Positions 25,140-37,149 of a DNA stretch of 64,000 nucleotides are shown here, piece after piece; the first letter of the stretch is position 1, and each line of letters begins with the position of its first letter. The position numbers and the translations under genes are program-made. Where the stretch lies: positions 167,357 to 231,356 of the forward strand of contig VXCM01001561.1 of NCBI GenBank assembly GCA_014773175.1, given 5' to 3'. The DNA is from Lucifuga dentata. Lineage: Eukaryota > Chordata > Actinopteri > Ophidiiformes > Bythitidae. Below the pieces are notes generated by a model that had not been told where the DNA came from, searched no databases, and saw only the letters and a list, made by a program, of their open reading frames with translations.

Positions 25140-27154
25140 TGCTGCTTTTGTTGTACCTGGAACTGGAAAGCCGTCAATCATAATGACGTCATTTGAGACC
25201 GAGCTAAACAAAGTGGGAGACGTCTCCATGAAAACTTTTGTTTTGTTTGCTGTTAGACAAAAAGAAGCTACATTTTAATGATTAGCAGAGATTTGCTCCT
25301 TTAAAACAGCTAATGCTTTGCCAGTGTTACAAGTTCAACCTGTTATTGTGTCTACTTGATGATTGATTTAAAGAAAATACTTTTAAATATTCATTAATAA
25401 ATTACTGTTTATGGGTGAGCAGCCATAAATGACCTAAATACCAAGCTTATATTTGTTGAGGATGAGTTGATGAAGCTTGCCTGACTTTCTGAGTTAGAAT
25501 TCTGAGTTGAGAAAGCCTTTTCTTTGACTTGTCCCAGTCAGAGGTCAAAAATTTCAAGTTCCGAGTTCAAATCAAATGCAAACACAATTTCATTCTCTTA
25601 AAATTTTCTAAGTGTGAAACTAAGTTAACGCTAACTTATCTTATTTGTTCGTCTCAGGTCTGCAGTTATCAAACATGTTTTATTTGCAGGAGCAAAAGTT
25701 TCAAAAATACAATAAAATGTTTATGAAATGCTTATAGTATAGAGGTTTTTTGTGTTTTGGGGGTTTTGTGTTGTGCTAATCAAAATAAAATTAAATTAAA
25801 TTAAAAAAAACAAAATTTGTAAAGTTTAAAAAATGCTAACAAAATTTACATTGGAGAACTGACTATGTCGATCCATAGCTACTACACATGCATTGCTGCT
25901 TCTAAAACCTAGCAGATAATATGCCTGATTCATAGAATATACTTTCTAAACCCCCTCCAGACACACAAGTCCACAGTGGGGAACAGACCTGGCTCTGTGG
26001 CTGTAAATAAAAAGCTGGCGGATGTTTCCAGAGAAGCTCCCGTGGGAGACGCAGAGCTCCAGATTTGGCCGCGTCCATAAAACAGTGAAATACAGTGAGA
26101 GGTGATGCCAGCAGCAATGAGACAGGATGCTCTGAGCGTTTCCAGATGGACCTCACCGCCGACGGGCTGAAGCACCCACCGCAGCGCGTTCTGCAGAGGA
26201 GCAGGAGGCTCTAAACTGCACTTTGACAGTTTTTCAGCTACTCGCTCCCTCTGGAAGACATTTTATGGCTGTGTTTTGTCCATGACATTACTGCAGAAGC
26301 CGCCGGATCATGTTGTGGCCAAAAGACACAGTAGCAGTTAAAAACGCGTTGAGGAAAAAATAGCTTGCAGTGATGCATGTTACGGGGAAAGTAATGTAAT
26401 CAACTTTTAGAATATAGAGCATACATCTGACTTAACAATGTGGCTGCAAGTTTTACATTTTCACTTCAAACAAAGGATCCAGGAATATGGTTTTCATCAA
26501 CTTGTCTTATCTTTATGAGGCAGAAAAGTGTGTTATTGCACTGATCAACATCCTGCGCCAACATGTGTCATTTATCTTGATAGAAACTCTACAGAATAAG
26601 CTGTTGCACTTCTAGCTTATGTCGTAGGAAACCCGGCTAACATCCTGTATGAAACAGTGCTTTTGTCTCCTTTGGGTGATTGAAGCATGGAAAATGGTCT
26701 GTCTGCTGAACGTTCAGCGTCACCTTTCCTCCACCATTGTTATATGTTTTATGTTGTTCTCTGTAGCCACACTCAGATGTCCGAAACATAACCAGCAGTA
26801 CAAACCCCAAAACACCCAGACATTGCTAAATGGCCATTGTCAGGTAGATGGTTAGATGTAGGAATGAAGAAACCAGGATCACTGACAGATAATGTGTACT
26901 GTACTGTACTATATTATACATTTCTTAGCATTTTAACTCAAAATACCTCAATTTGTGAGACTATCAGATAAATATGCATTCCAAAACTTAGAATTCAATT
27001 CTTTTTTTTTTAAACAAGTGAAAGACATTCTATTTTATTTGCAATAAAACTCGGCATTTTTCATGAGATATCCAGTAATGACTGTCATTATCTTCAAACA
27101 AGACAAAATAAAGGCCAAATGTAGTCTGAATTTAGAAGCCCGTTTTGAACTTCT
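25140..27154. other. Intergenic; GC-richer unique block at 25930-26240
   Basis: Mostly AT-rich. The 25930-26240 block is unusually GC-balanced and unique, with a CCATAAAAC motif. Its minus-strand open frames match no family I know. It could be a regulatory element or an unrecognised exon; neither can be supported. Confidence 0.35.
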
Positions 27155-27308
27155 CATTAAAAGCAGTTTTATAGACTATATTACCTGGAGGAGACATACA
27201 TGTTTTCTGTGCTGCTCCGTGTTGGATCAGATAAATTAAGCAACATTGGCAAAAAAATAAATAAATAAATAAAAAGTATCTCAAGCACATTTCAAGTCTC
27301 TTACAAGC

Positions 27309-27339
<31 letters not shown>

Positions 27340-27508
27340 GTAGTGTAGTAGAATGAACTGAAAACAATGGCTGCCTGGAAGGGCAGGAAAAACCAATCTA
27401 AAACATACTCCAATATATATTTTAGAAAATGGTTGGCAGCAACATAACATGTATGCAGGCTGTATTTCTTCAGTTCAAACATGCAAAATTATTAGTATGC
27501 TCCTTTAA
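27155..27508 (+). mobile_element. TTAA MITE, subfamily B, 5' truncated
   Basis: The body (TATATTACCTGGAGGAGACA onward) and right end CTCCTTTAA are present; the left arm is not. A poly-T tract of about 27 bases lies near 27312-27339. Confidence 0.65.
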
Positions 27509-27602
27509 GGGTGTAATCGCCCACCCCTAGTAGATATTGTAGAACGTGTCCTATTTTAACAAAAGGAGAGACAAAGGAAAAGGTAGAGAAAAGGAAAGGT
27601 AG

Positions 27603-27649
<47 letters not shown>

Positions 27650-27779
27650 ATGTTTGTGTGTCACAGAAGTAGAGATAGTGGAAATCATGGCTTGACAGTG
27701 TCTCTCATGCTCTCTTTCTCACATGTAACATATGACACACACATTTCCAGGTAGGTCAGGCCTGTACACGCAGACACAC
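27509..27779. repeat. GA microsatellite region
   Basis: A GA tract at 27605-27647, then a CA tract from 27772 to 27796. Confidence 0.85.
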
Positions 27780-27799
27780 ACACACACACACACACATAT

Positions 27800-28440
27800 T
27801 CTAAGAGTTTTTAAGCAGCAGGAGCACGTCAGCTGTGATGTGTTCCTGCTAAATGTCTCTTCAGGCGGCTGTAAATATTCTATGTGCCTGCCTGTCATTG
27901 GCCAGAAGTGAGAAATCATAATGAAGCATGAAAGATCGTTCTCTATTCATGTGACAGCATTAGCCTCTTTCATAAGCAAACTCAAATATTTATCAGCTGT
28001 GAAAGACCATTCAGCATCACTGGTGGCAATCTAAAATAGACTGAAAAGAAAGGTAAAATCACTCACAAAAAGCACTTTCTAATAATAGCAGAGATTGAGC
28101 ATGGTGGAAGCATTCTGGTTGGCTGCTTTTTATTGCTTGTTATTAGATCCTGGCAAAACAATTATTAGTCTTATAATTTTTTTTCCCTGCATTTGCTGGT
28201 AAGACAAAAGAATTAAAACGGTGCCCTTGGGCTGCGGATTCGTACTGTAGTGATTAAAAATAGGAAATTGTGATGCATAAGCTATTAGACAAAGCCATAA
28301 TCAAATTCATTAATTTCCTTCGTTTCTAAAGGCTAACGGGTTTTCTTAAAGTGACACGGCCTTTAAAATAGAGATGCATCCACAAATGTGCAGAAAAGAA
28401 GCTAACACTATGGGAAGGTGGTGATATACTGTCGTACCCA
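27800..28440. other. Candidate conserved non-coding element cluster
   Basis: About 640 bases of unique sequence without microsatellites. It is dense in AT-core motifs (AACAATTATTAGTC, AGTGATTAAAAATAGG, CAAATTCATTAATTTCC, CTATTCATGTGAC) next to balanced sequence. The longest block of this kind in the left half. Inference only. Confidence 0.4.
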
Positions 28441-28663
28441 CAATCTCATTAAAAGAACCTTCCCAGGAGTGTTAGAGCTTTATACATATGCAGATACATA
28501 CCCCACAGGTCCTTTAAAGTCAGAGAAATCTAAATTTAAGGCCTTAAAATATTCAGAGGTCCTAAATAAATAAATAAGCAAATATCTTATTTGTACACCC
28601 AACAGGATTTCTTAAAAGTTTGTGCTTTTTTAAAATTGTGTTCATAGGCTGTTCACTAGATAT

Positions 28664-29251
28664 TTAAAGGACCATACCATTCATTTTACATGTTTGAGCC
28701 TAATATATTCAATTTTCATACATGTAACGTTACTGACAATCATTTCCCAAAGCATACTAATGGAACGGTGAATTAAAAATGTTTTTCCTACTTCCAGACC
28801 TCCATTGGTTTCAGTTCATTCTCTTTTAAAATCAACTTGTTGATACTTGAAACGTTCTTGGGATAGGTAATCCATCATCACCAACAAGATGTGTATTCAG
28901 GTTTTTTTTTAGAAGTTATGCAATTTTAGCGTTTAAGTGCAATAAAAAGTGTGGAGTGAATGTATGCCTCCAACAGGGAATATAGTCCCAAAAGAAGACC
29001 TGCGTTTATGGAAAAATTTAAAGGACCATGACTTCATAAGGCTGTGTAACTATTAGCAGGAGAAACATGGATTTTTAAGGTGGGTGTATCACTTGAATAT
29101 TTGATTTTGAAAGATTAAGAGATTTTGCAAAATATCAGGAAAGCTGAAATACGGTTTTATCCTTTGGGAAATGATTGTCAGTAACGTAACATGTATGAAA
29201 ATTGAATATATTAGGCTCAAACATGCAAAATGGCAGGGTATGGTACTTTAA
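28664..29251 (-). mobile_element. TTAA MITE, subfamily A
   Basis: TTAA at 28664 and 29248; reverse orientation. It includes the internal AAAGGACCATGACTTCATAA segment found in all copies. Confidence 0.88.
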
Positions 29252-29592
29252 ATCTAAAATAGGCTTTAGTTCGAATTCTGTTAGGAAGGACTTCAGGATA
29301 AGGACGCAAATGCAGATTAACAGACCGGTAAAATAGATAAACATGCTTTAATTCAGGAACCAGCTAACCAGATACACCAGGCTAACAAATCCAACAAGAG
29401 CAGAGGCAGGAAATCAGTAACCGATGAACAAGCCGAAGTCAGGATTCATGTGCTGTAACAGGCAGACAGGTTAAAAAAAAAGTAAAAGGACTGAGGTCGG
29501 TAATTGGGAAAACCGGATTTACAAAGAGGTGACAGCCAGGCAGGTAAACAGGCCTGAACGCTCGAGCAAACCTTTAAAGTGTAAATTAACAC

Positions 29593-29869
29593 TATGCTGA
29601 AAACCTTGTTTTTCTTGCCTCTACTGGTTGAAGTTCTCACTTTGCTGCAGAGTGACTCTGGTGTGCTCAGGACGCCGTGACATCACTTTTGGGGTACGTT
29701 CAGGATTAACAACGCATCTCTGTCCACACCGAGCAGCTTTTAGCCAGAAGAGCTGGTTAAAACAACACGTTTCAGCTTGGCGTGATGCCACTGAACACAC
29801 CAGAATCACTCTGCAGCAACGTCACGACTTCAACCAGTAGAGGTCAGCAAAAACAAGGTTTTCAGCATA
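29593..29869. mobile_element. Palindromic MITE, 277 bp
   Basis: The left arm TATGCTGAAAACCTTGTTTT and right arm AAAACAAGGTTTTCAGCATA are inverted repeats. Similarity extends over about 75 bases per arm (CTCTACTGGTTGAAGT versus ACTTCAACCAGTAGAG). The middle, about 120 bases, is unique. No coding capacity. Confidence 0.78.
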
Positions 29870-29871
29870 AC

Positions 29872-30459
29872 GTAAAAGACCATACTGGAGATTGTGCATG
29901 TTTGAGCCCAATATATATAATCCACGTTACGTGACTGACAACCAGTTCCCAAAATATACTACGTTAGCAGTAAATTTGAGATTTTTTTCCCCTCCATTCC
30001 AGATTGCCATCAGCTTCAGTTCATTCCAGCTACAAAAATCTACTTGTAGAGACCTGAAACATGCTTGAGACATGTAATCCATTACAGAGAACAACACCTC
30101 TATAAGGGTTTTTTGGTCTAAGTAACTTTTTTTTTAACCCATCCAGCACAAAGCTTCATGCGACGATGCCAGGAAATATAGACTGAAGGGAAGACGGCTT
30201 TTAAGGAGCAATTAAAATGATAATTAAAATGATGTGAATAAGTGTTAGAAGGCAAAAAAAAAAAAAAAAAAAAAAAAAAATTAAGGTAAATCTACCTCGT
30301 GAACATTTGATTTTGAAACATTAGGGGATTTGAAAAAATAACAGGAAAACTAAAATAAGGTTTTGTGTTTTAGCCTCTACTGGTTGTCAGTAACATAACA
30401 TATATGCGGGTTGTATATATTGGGCTTAAACATGCACAATCGCCGGTATGGTCCTTTAA
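29872..30459 (-). mobile_element. TTAA MITE, subfamily B, nested
   Basis: The left end is decayed (AAAGACCATACTGGAG); the right end GGTATGGTCCTTTAA is intact. A poly-A tract lies at 30247-30281. It sits next to a palindromic MITE and inside an older interspersed repeat. Confidence 0.72.
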
Positions 30460-30640
30460 GTTACACTTTAAAGATGATCTGGCTGGAAACAAGGACAGTG
30501 GTTGGTAAATATTGACACATACTAATCGGGGAATTGGGAAAAGGTGAGGGGTCAGGTGACTGTGACAGACAGAAACTCAGGGGTGATGGCTGGCGGACAG
30601 GAAGTGAAGTGCGAACGCCACAACACGCTCAGAAATACGA

Positions 30641-31017
30641 TCAGAAGTCACACTGAAGAGGTTGTGTTTTTTTTTTTTTTTTNTTTTTTTTTTTTTTTGT
30701 GAAAACTAGTTTGACTTTTTGGTAAGTTTTCTTCAAAGAGACATTCATACATGCAGAGGAAAAACAAACTTTTCTCTGAAATATGATATATGCAGTAACG
30801 CACACACACACACACACAAACAGTCACAGAGGAAGACAGAGGAGTGTGTATGACAGGAAGAAGGAAANCACACACACACACACACAAACAGTCACAGAGG
30901 AAGACAGAGGAGTGTGTATGACAGGAAGAAGGAAACCCTTGAAAACCAGATGAAAAATTACAACTAGAAATGACCACAATCAATTCTGAAACACTGCACA
31001 AAATTAATTAGGTTTTC

Positions 31018-31069
<52 letters not shown>

Positions 31070-31207
31070 ATTTGTCTCCATGCTTCTCCAGTGCCACTAT
31101 GCTGTGTAGAAGGCAGGGAGGGAAGAGGGGGACGAGCCCTTTCTCTCTCCTGACCTCATCCCTCTTCAGCCCAAATGATAAACTACAAATTACTGATCTC
31201 ACAACAC

Positions 31208-31273
<66 letters not shown>

Positions 31274-31761
31274 CATAGATCAATATCAATGAGTGACAAT
31301 AAATGACAAACTACTCCAGTATATGAGTCATATACACACATGCAGACACCAATAAACACACACATATATTTGTTTGTAGATACATACAATAAACATATGT
31401 GTGCATACACATACACACATAGTAACATGAACTATAGGTGTCGTAACTTGTTTTCTCTTGTTCATCAGATGTCTACACATGTACCCAAGCATGCACAAAA
31501 CTCGTGTACTTTTTCAAACACACGCACACACACGCGCGCGCGCGCTCCCCTGCTAGTATATGAACTTCAATCCATCGCTCTAACTTGTGGACAAAAGAGA
31601 ACAGATTTTCTTTGGAGTGTGTATGTCCAAAGGAAAAAAAACATGACATCTCGACTTGTCGGGAAGCGTGGGCCCCGACGGCTGCAGCGCTTAGGGGGCC
31701 TCCATGATCTGATATCTTTTTAATTAACGGTATCCCGTTCAGCCACTTGAAGGAACAAAAT

Positions 31762-31767
<6 letters not shown>
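30641..31767. other. Intergenic, microsatellite-rich
   Basis: Poly-T with the N at 30683, a CA unit duplicated around N, a GT tract (31021-31068), GT then GA (31208-31271), and CA then CG (31521-31545). No gene. Confidence 0.7.
30801..30935. other. Exact 67-bp duplication around single N (30868)
   Basis: 30801-30867 equals 30869-30935. The unit starts with a CA repeat. Assembly artefact. Confidence 0.88.
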
Positions 31768-31825
<58 letters not shown>

Positions 31826-32505
31826 NNNNNNNNNNNNNNNNNNNNNNNNNNNNNNNNNNNNNNNNNNNNNNNNNNNNNNNNNNNNNNNNNNNNNNNNNNN
31901 NNNNNNNNNNNNNNNNNNNNNNNNNNNNNNNNNNNNNNNNNNNNNNNNNNNNNNNNNNNNNNNNNNNNNNNNNNNNNNNNNNNNNNNNNNNNNNNNNNNN
32001 NNNNNNNNNNNNNNNNNNNNNNNNNNNNNNNNNNNNNNNNNNNNNNNNNNNNNNNNNNNNNNNNNNNNNNNNNNNNNNNNNNNNNNNNNNNNNNNNNNNN
32101 NNNNNNNNNNNNNNNNNNNNNNNNNNNNNNNNNNNNNNNNNNNNNNNNNNNNNNNNNNNNNNNNNNNNNNNNNNNNNNNNNNNNNNNNNNNNNNNNNNNN
32201 NNNNNNNNNNNNNNNNNNNNNNNNNNNNNNNNNNNNNNNNNNNNNNNNNNNNNNNNNNNNNNNNNNNNNNNNNNNNNNNNNNNNNNNNNNNNNNNNNNNN
32301 NNNNNNNNNNNNNNNNNNNNNNNNNNNNNNNNNNNNNNNNNNNNNNNNNNNNNNNNNNNNNNNNNNNNNNNNNNNNNNNNNNNNNNNNNNNNNNNNNNNN
32401 NNNNNNNNNNNNNNNNNNNNNNNNNNNNNNNNNNNNNNNNNNNNNNNNNNNNNNNNNNNNNNNNNNNNNNNNNNNNNNNNNNNNNNNNNNNNNNNNNNNN
32501 NNNNN
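31826..32505. other. Assembly gap of 680 N inside a GA repeat
   Basis: Both sides of the gap are pure GA dinucleotide (31768-31825 and 32506-32545), so the gap was probably caused by the repeat. Its true size and content are unknown. Confidence 0.95.
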
Positions 32506-32545
<40 letters not shown>

Positions 32546-32550
<5 letters not shown>

Positions 32551-33487
32551 GAGGACAGAGCTCAGAGCTGCCACTTCACAACAGGGGAGATGAATGACTT
32601 TTTACCTCTGGACACTGAGCCTTAATGAAACCTCCAGAGGCCAAACAATGGCATCTCCCACACACACTAGCATTCAAACAAAAAGTGGATACACACTTGC
32701 ATGCACACATCTATATCTCATGCACACACTATCATATGAATAGAAACATGAACACACACCCCCACACAAATACACAGGAGACACTCAGTTTGTGTGTTCA
32801 CAAACCTAACAAAGAACCATGCACAAGCATAACAACACAATTGTACACTCACACACTCTCTTAGTCTCTCTCTAATATACACACACACACACACACACAC
32901 GCTCCTTGTGTAAAGCAGGGCAGAGCAGCGGTGTGGTGCTGGAGGTGGAGACAGACTCGGAGACATGCAGGCCACCTCTGGTAAAGCAGGTCAAAGAGAC
33001 TGAGCTCCCTTAGCAACCCAACATCCCATAATAGCATCGCAGCTGCACCCATCCGACCTTCTGTTACAGGCAGAAAGCGGATGTGTGTCTGCTGCCCACC
33101 AAGTTCAAACGGTAACTGGATTGTTCATGTAAAAACAAAGCAGCGTGTGTGCGTGCGTGCGTGCGTGTGTGTGCAGTTACAGTTTTAACATTTCTGCACA
33201 GCTTAATTACATAGCAGCTGAGATTTATTATATATTATATGCTGAACCCAAATTATACTAGAATGCGGTACACCCTGCAGCGGATTAATGCAAGGGCCAC
33301 ATGGGGCCCCGACTATTTATCCACAAAATTATTTTTATATTCATCAAAAGAAAACATTTAAATAATGGAGAGAATTCTGGGTGAAATGTTTTGATTGGCT
33401 CTTCACTGGTTAGTTGGTTCTTGATTGGTTTGCGGGCAGGAGGCGATACGTGTGTTAAACTGTAGAGTAGCTTCAGAGAGACTGAAA
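32546..33487. other. Intergenic, no gene seen
   Basis: CA-rich first half (CA tract 32878-32900) and a GTGC-rich repeat near 33145-33172. The final 60 bases lead into the hAT-like exon relic. Confidence 0.5.
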
Positions 33488-34487
33488 ATGTCTACAGAAC
33501 GGAGCGCAAAAGCGTAAATTACAGAAGCAGAAAGAAGATTGTGACCGGGAGATGTTAAAAAAAGATCCTGATGCTAACTGGTTATTTTAAACCTGCAAGT
33601 TTGAACCTGCAGAGCATGCTACCGCTGCTCCTGCTGCGTTCAGGCTACCTCAGAAGTCGGATTTTTCCTAATCGGAAATTCCGACTTCCAAACTCAAACC
33701 GTTCCAGCCAAAAAAAGCCAAAAATCTTGTATCCAGCCGATACAAGATTGGCTGAACACCAATAAATACTGTAAGATTAAATAAATTTAGTAATAAATGC
33801 TAACTAAAGTAAAGTTAGATTACAGGCCTGTTTGGTTGTGTTGTTTTACAATATTAATCACAGTATGCAGAGAAGTAATATTCTTAAATTATTTACAGTT
33901 ACGTATCAATGGCAAACAGTTATTATACACTGTAGATAGTTAGCTTGGCAATACATTTTGACCTTTTTATTTCAATATCATGAAAGAAAAAATAGTTTAT
34001 TCACCTGTTAGCTGATCATTTCCATTCACAAAGCTCCACGGATGCCGCCGTGTTGGTCCGAGTTTCCCAGTCAGAACTCCGACTTCAAACGCCGTTTCAC
34101 CGTGTTTTCCCAAGTAGGTGATCGGAAAAATCCCGACTTCCGAGGCACCTCGAACGCAGCATTAGCTCCATTAGCATTAGCAGCATTAGCTCCGACAGCC
34201 CGAACCCAGCGGCTTCCACGAGTCAACCCCAGGAAACGGCCAGCGCACCGCCGATACAAGAGGAGACCCAGCCGAAGGAGCATGAACCCACCTCACCAGG
34301 TACACCAGGTACACCTGTCTCTCAGCCAGCTTCCAGTAACGTCCGTGGACAGCGGCTTACTGGATTAAAAAGGAACCGGAGCTTCCAAAATAAAGACGCA
34401 GAAGTGACAGCATCAGAGCCACGCTACAACAGATGTTTTTCAAAAAGCCTATTCCACCGAAAATGACTGAAAAACACTTCTAAACAG
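33488..34487 (+). pseudogene. First-exon relic of a hAT/ZMYM1-like transposase gene, split by a MITE
   Basis: The left part reads KRKLQKQKEDCDREMLKK in one frame, then LTGYFKPASLNL in another, indicating a one-base frameshift. After the MITE (33632-34161) a Ser/Pro/Gln-rich frame resumes (SPNPAASTSQPQETASAPP) and ends in a stop near 34465. A strong donor CAG|GTAAGT follows at 34488. A basic N-terminus followed by LTGYFKP and an STQ-rich linker is the layout I associate with fish ZMYM1-like, hAT-derived proteins. The frameshift, the insertion and the absence of any downstream domain make it a relic. Family assignment is from memory and only moderately sure. Confidence 0.5.
33632..34161 (-). 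mobile_element. Non-autonomous DNA element rich in GGAAGTCGGAA motifs, copy 2
   Basis: 530 bp with matching inverted ends TGCTGCGTTC and GAACGCAGCA. Subterminal GAAGTCGGATTTTTCC recurs inverted at the other end. The middle matches copy 1 in reverse complement. It interrupts the hAT-like exon relic. The flanks share GCTCC, too little to define the target duplication. Confidence 0.7.
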
Positions 34488-34925
34488 GTAAGTGCATACT
34501 TTCTTCTGTAAATATAGGAAATCTGGTAATTTTATTGGAAAATCATGGATATGAAAAAAGACAAATTAGTGGTTATATCATGAATCCAGACTTACATGTT
34601 GACTGAGATGTGTTTTATTTGGTTTGGTGATTAAGGTTATAATGAGCATGTGGCCGCTGGCTGACTGAGGTCTTGGCCTCAAGTGTTCTCTCTCTCTCTC
34701 TCTCTCTCTCACATACACACCAACACACACCCTACCCAACCCCATGTGCTGGAACTCCTGGTAGTGTCTGGATCTGTTATCTGTCTTATATTAGCATCAG
34801 GCTCTTAAAACGCTGAACTCTAAAGCAGAGAATTTAGGTTACTAAAATCAGCTTTTACCCGAGACACAGTGTGTTGTAATGGGAAACTTGTGCAATAATT
34901 AACGCAAAGGAAGCTTTGTGAACAA
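34488..34925. other. Sequence after the relic donor; CT and CA repeats
   Basis: A CT repeat (34689-34710). No further piece of the hAT-like gene was found. Confidence 0.5.
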
Positions 34926-35375
34926 ATCAGAATCAGAATTCTTTTATTTGCCAAGTACAAATGCACAAGGAATTTCTCTTGGTGGTGTCAGAAAAAAAAA
35001 AAGCATTAATATAAGTATAAACAATATGTAGAGGTAAAAAAAACTGCAATATATACAGATCACAATACAAAAATACAAGGCATAAAAGTAAACAGGTAGA
35101 GAATGCAGTATTGCACCAGTTGTGGGTTTGTAAGTGTAACCAGTGAGATTATAAGTAAAGTCCAGTGACGGATAGTGGGAAGAGTATGAGTTTGAGAGTT
35201 TATAAGGGTTACAGCCTGGGGGAAGAAACTGTGTAGGTGGCAAGTAGTCCTTGTTTTCAGAGCTCTCAGCCTCTGATTTCTCAGAGAGGGGAGATGCTGA
35301 AAGAGTGTGTCCAGGGTGGGAGGGGTCGGCCATGATCTTCCTTGCTCTCTTTTTTGACCTGGCAAGAGTGCAAGT
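34926..35375 (-). repeat. Interspersed repeat, reverse orientation
   Basis: Begins AATCAGAATCAGAATTC and runs through GGGGGAAGAAACTGTGTAGG to GACCTGGCAAGAGTGCAAG. I recognise the AATCAGAATCAGAAT and GGAAGAAACTGT phrases as frequent in teleost repeats. I cannot name the class. Open frames across it are fragmentary. Confidence 0.5.
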
Positions 35376-36105
35376 TGGTTATGGAGGGGAGTGGACAGTC
35401 AATGAGCTAAATAATTGAGCTAAATAAATTTATCATTATTTTGCATGATGATGTTTAGTTACCATGATTTTTTTTTTTTTAGGAATTATCCCCAATTGTT
35501 CACCTTTTTGGGCCCTGCACAAAGAACACCCAAAGAGCTGGATTTAACCCAGATCTCTGTAGTTCTAAGCAATACTTTTCCCCCTCAATCAGTGTACAAC
35601 CTGAACTGACTTTACTCTACTTAACTGCCTTTATTAGGTCAGACTGAACTAATATAATTTTCTATGTGAAATTACCACTAATACTTTGCTCTTGGCCATT
35701 ATGTACCAATTATTATACTACGCTTTGCAGAAAATGTACAAAAATCTTCTGTACCTCTGTTTTTGACTGTCACAAACCAAACACCAACTCCCATCATGCT
35801 CTGGTAACCTGAACAGTGTCTGATATTGTCTTTTGACAACTGACAACAAGACAGTGACTAGTGGATAGTGAACAAGTGTACGATTTAGGATGTTAGGAAT
35901 GGATGTTATGAATTCCTGCATTTGCTGTATATCTTTTGGCCTCAGAATATGCTAATGTTATTTTCATAGAGCTTCAGCTTGCACAAATGGCATCACAAAT
36001 AATGGCTAAACTATAAAAATTTCTATAACTATGGAATATTATATATAAAAAAGACTCAGATAAGAAAATTTTAGTATTGAAATAATCCATTTTGTAACAC
36101 TTATT
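35376..36105. other. Intergenic, no gene seen
   Basis: AT-rich unique sequence. Confidence 0.5.
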
Positions 36106-36109
36106 ACCT

Positions 36110-36850
36110 TCCATTTTTCTCTGTTCATTCATATCTGCATCCTGTCACTGTCGCTGCTTCATCAACGTGTTTTTCCCAAAAAGGTCATGAAAGTTTAATC
36201 TGAATTTCTGGCGACGAACAGTATTCCCACGCTGGAATGTTTGAAGTCTTTTCTTACCCCTGAACTGTTCAGATCATCTCAAAACAAGCACCCATGGGTT
36301 CCTCCTTTGCTTCATCTGTGGAAATAAATAGCCCTTGAAAAGCGATATTAAACCCAAACATCTTCAGGTCACGGCACATCTCTTTCAGTTATGACAATAA
36401 CCTTTATCTGCCGGACTGACTCAGAGGCTGAGAGGGATGAAAAGTTTTGGAAGTGCCTTGATTGATTCCTTCCAACTTCCCCAGCCTTTTCCAGACTACA
36501 TTTGCAGAGTCAATCACCGGCAGGGAGTGATTTATTGGCACTGCTGGCATTTCCGTGGTACACCGCTACTACCCACTCACTACCACCTCCCACTCCATCC
36601 ATCCCTCCCTCTAATACCCTCAATTAATGCATCAAGGCAAGCGGCGGGTTATCGTTCCCCATCCTCCTCCACCCTCCACTCCTGCACTCTGCCGTCCCTC
36701 CATCCTTCCGTCCCTCTCCATCATTCTCAATTAAAGGGAAGCTGGATGGGTAGCTCTTATCTGCTCTTATGAATATGCAAGCGCCTCTTATCCGTTCGCC
36801 AAGCGGCAGGTAAAATGGTTCTATGCATACTGCATCAAAATGACTTTGTG
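36110..36850. other. Candidate conserved non-coding element cluster
   Basis: Unique, balanced sequence with GATTGATTCC, AGTCAATCACCGG, GTGATTTATTGGCAC and TTATGAATATGCAAG (octamer-like). The 111-codon open frame across it has no family resemblance and a composition set by a TCC-rich stretch. More likely regulatory than coding. Confidence 0.4.
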
Positions 36851-37072
36851 TTTGCCATTTGGTTGGTGGTGGGTTTTGGGTGCATTTGATCCCCTGATAT
36901 GTGATGCTGTATATGTAACAGACATGTACTTTATGCAGTAATAGTAGTGTATATTACCATTGATTCTACAGTACTGAATGAATCGTGAAGGAACATTCGC
37001 TTTTTGGTCTTTATTCTTCTTTTTCCGAGTCTGATTTAAAACTGTTCTTGTGCACTTGTAACTCAGTTTCTA

Positions 37073-37149
<77 letters not shown>

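Larger units (their letters stand above)
29270..30640 (+). repeat. Older interspersed repeat hosting nested insertions
   Basis: The flanks GGACTTCAGGATAAGGACGC (left) and GATGATCTGGCTGGAAACAA (right) resemble the continuous parts of a fish repeat. The interior is occupied by a palindromic MITE and a subfamily B TTAA MITE. CTTTAAAGTGTAA (29572) and TTACACTTTAAAG (30461) form an inverted pair around the insertions. Confidence 0.4.

Noticed and set aside
31720..32625. Open frames of 284 and 292 codons on both strands
   Set aside because: They exist only because the N gap and GA repeat contain no stop codons.
36437..36772. 111-codon open frame
   Set aside because: No family resemblance; it crosses a TCC-rich run and lies in a regulatory-looking block.
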